Made by a program: the position numbers and the translations under genes. The notes under the pieces were generated by a model. The model had not been told where the DNA came from. It was given only the letters and a program-made list of their open reading frames with translations, and ran no database searches. DNA of 64,000 bases. Origin: Roseomonas sp. (GTDB lineage Bacteria > Pseudomonadota > Alphaproteobacteria > Acetobacterales > Acetobacteraceae). Every line of letters starts with the position of its first letter. Within the stretch, counting starts at the first letter, position 1. The DNA lies in NCBI GenBank assembly GCA_031180725.1, contig JAPSLO010000006.1:62001-126000 (forward strand). The letters run 5' to 3'. Positions 60,511-64,000 of this stretch are shown here, one piece after another.

Positions 60511-62070
60511 TTATCCCGGCCGCACCCCCATCGCCAGGGTCCGCTCATCCATCCGCGGCTCATGCACCAGCCCGCGCCGATGGGCCCAGACATTGTTCAG
60601 GTGCAGCAGCGGGATGGCCGGCAGGTTCGCTGCCGACCAGCGCACCAGCTCCGCGATCGCCTGCTCGCGCGCCGCATCGTCCATGATGGTGCCCGCACGC
60701 TCCACCATCGCGTCGAAGGCGCTGTCGGAGAAACGGCGCTGGTTCGCCGGGCCAGTGCGCCGCGCACGGTCGAAGCTGGAGAGCACGTTGCGGGGGAAGG
60801 AGAGGCCCTCGCCGGTGCTGCTACCCCAGCTTCCCATGCTCATGGAGAATTCCTGCCGCGCCGCGCGGGCGGAATAGGTAGTCCAGGGCAGCGCCTCCAC
60901 CGCGGTCTGCACGCCGATGCGGCTCCACATCTGCGCCAGGGCCTGGGCCAGCCGGGCGTCGTTCGGGAAGCGGTCGTTCATGCTGTGCAGGGTCATGCGG
61001 AAGCCGTTGGGGAAGCCGGCCTCGGCCAGCAGCCGCCGGGCACCCTCCGGATCGAAGGCAGGCACCGGTGTGCCCTCGTCGTAGGACCAGGTGCCGCGCG
61101 GCAGCCATTGCCCGGCGGGCGCGGCCAGTCCGTCCATCGCGCGCTCGGCCAGTGCCTCCCTGTTGATCGCCATGGAAAGCGCCCGGCGCACCCGCACATC
61201 CAGGAAGGGGTTGCTGGGCAGGGGGCGCCCCTCATTGTCCGTCACATGCGGCAGAGGGCCGCTGCGGGAGAAATCCGGCCCCACATGCACCAGCCGCAGC
61301 GACTGGATCTGCGAGACAACCACGCGCTGGTCGCGCGTCAGCCGCGGCACGTCGTTCGGCGCGACCTGGTCGATTAGATCCACATCGCCCGCCAGCAGCG
61401 CCGCGGTGCGCGCGGGATCGGCCGCGATGAAGCGGTAGGAGACGCGCTGCCACGGCTCCGCCCCGCCCCAATAGGCATCGTTGCGCGCCAGCTCCGTCCG
61501 GTCGCCCATCCGGTGTGAGGCGACGCGGTAGGGGCCGGTGCCGATGGCGGCGCGGCCGGCATTGTAGTCATCCGTCGTGGCGCCTTCGCCCACATGGCGC
61601 GAGATGACGTAGACGCCGCCCAGTTCCGGCAGCAGCACCGGGTTCGGTTCATGGGTGGTGATGCGCAGCGTATAGGGATCCGGCGCGCTGACGGATTTGA
61701 TGCTGCGCAGCATGGCGCCGAAGCCACCGGGGCTGTTCGGCACATCCGGCGCGCGCTGCAGCGAGAAGATCACGTCCTCGGCCGTGAAGGGGCGGCCATC
61801 ATGCCAAGTGACATTCCGGCGCAACCGGAATTCCCATTCGGTGTCGGAGATCAGCCGCCAGCTTTCCGCCAGATCCGGCCGGATGCGCGATTTCGCGTCG
61901 CGGTCCACCAGCCGGCCAAAGATGTGCTGCGCGATGGCATTGTTCGGCGAGGCATTGAAGAAATGCGGATCGAGCGAAGTGATCGCGCCGCCCGTCGCGA
62001 TGGTCAGGTTCTGCGCGGTGGCTGGTGCGGCGAGCAGTGCGATGGCGGCGGCAAGTCTGATCGTCTTCAT
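60511..62070 (-). CDS. Dipeptide/oligopeptide-type ABC substrate-binding protein
   Basis: A 519-residue family 5 receptor with a Sec signal peptide (KTIRLAAAIALLAAPATA, cleavage before QNLT). The mature start LTIATGGAITSLDPHFFNAS and WEFRLRRNVTWHDGRPFTAE are family hallmarks. It is closely related to the gene immediately upstream (62185-63777), sharing long segments such as SLDPHF-NASPN and NRLSYRF-like VSYRFIAADPARTAALLAGD. No membrane or ATPase genes accompany it. An intrinsic terminator separates the two receptors. Confidence 0.92.
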   Translation of the reverse strand: MKTIRLAAAIALLAAPATAQNLTIATGGAITSLDPHFFNASPNNAIAQHIFGRLVDRDAKSRIRPDLAESWRLISDTEWEFRLRRNVTWHDGRPFTAEDVIFSLQRAPDVPNSPGGFGAMLRSIKSVSAPDPYTLRITTHEPNPVLLPELGGVYVISRHVGEGATTDDYNAGRAAIGTGPYRVASHRMGDRTELARNDAYWGGAEPWQRVSYRFIAADPARTAALLAGDVDLIDQVAPNDVPRLTRDQRVVVSQIQSLRLVHVGPDFSRSGPLPHVTDNEGRPLPSNPFLDVRVRRALSMAINREALAERAMDGLAAPAGQWLPRGTWSYDEGTPVPAFDPEGARRLLAEAGFPNGFRMTLHSMNDRFPNDARLAQALAQMWSRIGVQTAVEALPWTTYSARAARQEFSMSMGSWGSSTGEGLSFPRNVLSSFDRARRTGPANQRRFSDSAFDAMVERAGTIMDDAAREQAIAELVRWSAANLPAIPLLHLNNVWAHRRGLVHEPRMDERTLAMGVRPG

Positions 62071-62130
62071 GCGTGCGGTCCCTGGCGGTGCCGCATGCTA
62101 CGGGCGGGGAACGCCACCAGGTCAAGGATG

Positions 62131-62163
62131 AAAAAAAGCCCGGCGGGGTTTCCCCCGTCGGGC
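62131..62163 (-). terminator. Classic intrinsic terminator of the upstream receptor gene
   Basis: On the minus strand a near-perfect 11-bp GC stem (62163-62153 with 62148-62138, one G-U pair), a 4-base loop and then seven T (62137-62131). It is the clearest rho-independent terminator in the window and lies 22 bp beyond the stop of the 62185-63777 gene. Confidence 0.9.
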
Positions 62164-62184
62164 CGTGGCGCTCGCGAAGCGCGG

Positions 62185-63777
62185 TCAGTTCGCCGGGCGC
62201 GCGCCCATGGCGACGGTACGCTCATCCATCCGCGCCTCGTAGGAGACGCCGCGACGGCTGGCCCAGAAATTCACCAGCTGGAACAGCGGGATCATCGATG
62301 TCTCGCGGTCCACCATCGCCACCGCTTCCTGCAGCAGCTTCTCCCGCACCTCATCATCCAGCGTCGCCGTCGCGCGCGCGGTCAGCGCATCGAGTTGCGG
62401 GTTGGAATGGCGCGAATTGTTGGAGGCGCCGATGCGCCGTTCGCGGTCATAGGTGCCGAAGATGTTCACCAGCATATAGCTGGCCTCGCCGGTCACGCTG
62501 CCCCAGCCGACAAGCCGCATGTTGAACTCCTGCCGCGCGGCGCGCGAGGAATAGCTGGCCCAGGGCAGGGCATCGACCTGGGTGCGCACGCCGATGCGCG
62601 ACCACATCTGCGCCACCGCCTGCGCGGTGCGCGCATCATTCGGATAGCGGTCGTTCGGCGTGGTTAGCGTCATGCGGAAGCCGTTCGGATAGCCCGCCTC
62701 GGCCAGCAGGCGGCGCGCCTGGTCGGGGCTGTGGGGCGGCACTGCCACCTCGGGGTTGTAGGAGTAGCTGCCTGGCGGCAGCCACTGGCCCGTGGGCTTC
62801 GCCGTGCCTTCCATCACCCTCTCGGCCAGCGCCTCGCGGTCGATCGCGATGGAGAGCGCGCGCCGCACGCGGGGATCCTGGAAGGGATTGCGCGGCAGCG
62901 GGCGGCCCTCATTGTCTTGCACGAAGACCGGGTTCTCCGTGCGGGAATAGTCGGGGATCAGGTAGATCAGGCGCAGGCCCTGGATCTCGCTGATGGTCAC
63001 GCGGCTGTCCTGGCGCAGCTTCGCCAGATCGTTGGACGGCACCTGGTCGATCAGGTCCACATCGCCGGCCAGCAGCGCCGCCGTGCGGGATGCATCATTC
63101 GGCATGAAGCGATAGGAGACGCGCCCCCAGGGCTCCGCGCCCTTCCAGTACTGCTCGTTGCGCTGGAATTCCGTGCGGTCGCCGCTGCGGTAGGAGATCA
63201 GGCGATAGGGCCCGGTGCCGATGGCGGCACGGCCGGAATTGTAGTCCTCGGTCGAGGCGCCCTGGCCGACATGGCGCGAGATGATCTGCACAGAAGCCAG
63301 TTCCGTCGGCAGCAGCGGGTGGGGCGCGGCGGTGTGGAAGCGGATCGTCAGCGGGTCCACCACCTCCACGCGCTGGATGGCGCGGACGAAGCCGCCGAAG
63401 CCGCCCGGGCTGTTCGGCACGTTCGGCGTGCGCTCGACAGTGAAGGCGACATCGTCGGCGGTGAAGTCGCGCCCGTCATGCCACTTCACGCCGGGACGCA
63501 GCTTGAACTCCCACACCGTGTCCGACAGTGCGCGCCAGCTTTCCGCCAGCGAGGGCTGCAGCCGCGCGCGGGCATCCTGTTCCACCAGCCGGTCGAACAG
63601 GTGCATCGTCAGGCTGATATTGGGCGAGGCATTGTAGAAATGCGGGTCCAGCGAAGTGGGCGAGCCGCCGATCCCGATGGTCAGGTTGGGCGGCGTCTGC
63701 GCCCCGGCAGGGACGGCCAGGCCGGCCAGCAGGCCGGCGGCCAACAGGGTCCGGCGGGGGGTGGAAGGGGTTGTCAT
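62185..63777 (-). CDS. Dipeptide/oligopeptide-type ABC substrate-binding protein
   Basis: A 530-residue family 5 receptor. ATG 63777 is chosen: it gives a Tat-like signal (STPRRTLLAAGLLAGLAVPA) with cleavage before QTPPN. The core reads LTIGIGGSPTSLDPHFYNAS and VWEFKLRPGVKWHDGRDFTA. It is a paralogue of the receptor downstream, so the pair arose by tandem duplication and diverged. It is divergent from a third receptor gene at 63884, with promoters in the 106-bp gap. Its transporter partners are not in the window. Confidence 0.92.
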   Translation of the reverse strand: MTTPSTPRRTLLAAGLLAGLAVPAGAQTPPNLTIGIGGSPTSLDPHFYNASPNISLTMHLFDRLVEQDARARLQPSLAESWRALSDTVWEFKLRPGVKWHDGRDFTADDVAFTVERTPNVPNSPGGFGGFVRAIQRVEVVDPLTIRFHTAAPHPLLPTELASVQIISRHVGQGASTEDYNSGRAAIGTGPYRLISYRSGDRTEFQRNEQYWKGAEPWGRVSYRFMPNDASRTAALLAGDVDLIDQVPSNDLAKLRQDSRVTISEIQGLRLIYLIPDYSRTENPVFVQDNEGRPLPRNPFQDPRVRRALSIAIDREALAERVMEGTAKPTGQWLPPGSYSYNPEVAVPPHSPDQARRLLAEAGYPNGFRMTLTTPNDRYPNDARTAQAVAQMWSRIGVRTQVDALPWASYSSRAARQEFNMRLVGWGSVTGEASYMLVNIFGTYDRERRIGASNNSRHSNPQLDALTARATATLDDEVREKLLQEAVAMVDRETSMIPLFQLVNFWASRRGVSYEARMDERTVAMGARPAN

Positions 63778-63883
63778 GCGCGAGGCTCTCCCGGTTGCCA
63801 TGCACTGGGCGCAACCTAGCTTCGCTTTTCGCGGACTGCTACACAGGCGGCTTCGGGGAGCTTCCGGGACCGGAGGGAAGACG

Positions 63884-64000
63884 ATGCGCAAGAGCATCCG
63901 TGCGGCCACTATGGCCGCAACGTCGGTTTACGCCTTAGGGTTTGGCCTGCCAGCCCTGGCGCAGCAGGGGCCGACGCTGAACATGGGGGTCGGCTCGCCG
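63884..64000 (+). CDS. Third peptide-type substrate-binding protein, truncated by window end
   Basis: Only 39 codons are visible: a signal peptide (RKSIRAATMAATSVYALGFG then LPALAQQ) followed by LNMGVGSP, the start of the same family 5 receptor fold as the two neighbouring genes. CGGAGGG lies eight bases before the ATG. The assignment rests on the signal peptide and context. Confidence 0.65.
   Translation, partial: MRKSIRAATMAATSVYALGFGLPALAQQGPTLNMGVGSP

Noticed and set aside
1-64000. tRNA or rRNA genes
   Set aside because: No T-loop consensus such as GGTTCRAATCC with a matching cloverleaf and no rRNA-like stretch was found by reading; a covariance search would be decisive.

Overview
The window is very GC-rich, tightly packed bacterial DNA with no rRNA, tRNA or CRISPR array that I can see. 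The gene content points to an alphaproteobacterium, most likely an Acetobacteraceae/Roseomonas-like member of the Rhodospirillales. It carries an NDUFA12-type complex I accessory gene next to mlaD and a DUF2155 gene, then aat and an accC-accB-aroQ block. It also carries several Bug/TctC-type binding-protein genes and many orphan solute-binding proteins. The genus is inference.

Layout. 1-9042: a divergently controlled catabolic block (TetR-type regulator; acyl-CoA ligase, crotonase, PotABCD-like ABC importer, FAD oxidoreductase) and an HSL-type esterase. 9172-15299: a PuuB-like amine oxidase, a Bug receptor and a hydantoinase/oxoprolinase pair (hyuB, hyuA). 15300-17842: decaying DNA with an IS3-type OrfA remnant and an L-lactate permease gene carrying three frameshifts. 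18030-19815: two small membrane proteins and a luciferase-like oxidoreductase. 19887-26899: guanine deaminase, LysR regulator, then a tightly coupled operon of a sugar-type ABC importer, a cytoplasmic sulfatase and a DUF4432 mutarotase-like protein. 26896-29792: glycosyltransferase, Hpt protein and an orphan NtrC-type regulator in one operon. 30009-34571: SYLF protein, histidine phosphatase, GH1-like glycosidase and an ABC-2 exporter. 34742-36951: two degenerate EAL-like proteins. 37016-40657: metallophosphatase, an HldE homologue with a degenerate second domain, and a dGTPase. 40957-43564: two solute receptors without membrane partners.

43587-50548 is one long leftward gene run: an NrdJ-derived pseudo-reductase, a RidA protein with a basic repeat tail, a DUF482 protein, a GNAT, a DMT exporter and a DUF2075 helicase with a nuclease-like N-terminus. 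50730-56732 is largely core metabolism (complex I accessory, MlaD, DUF2155, Aat, AccC/AccB, AroQ, ThiS/ThiG). 56733-57449 is a gene-poor leader with three tandem repeats before an ornithine-decarboxylase-like gene. 58680-60464: a CnbZ-like protein, debris of a TctC and a RidA gene, and an Lrp regulator. 60511-64000: three dipeptide-type binding-protein genes in a row, the last cut by the window edge.

The strongest themes are scavenging of organic acids, amines, peptides and possibly sulfated sugars, and several proteins that kept a fold but lost their catalytic motif (HldE adenylyltransferase domain, NrdJ-like protein, EAL-like pair). Hairpin terminators recur at convergent gene ends, two of them sharing the same core sequence.
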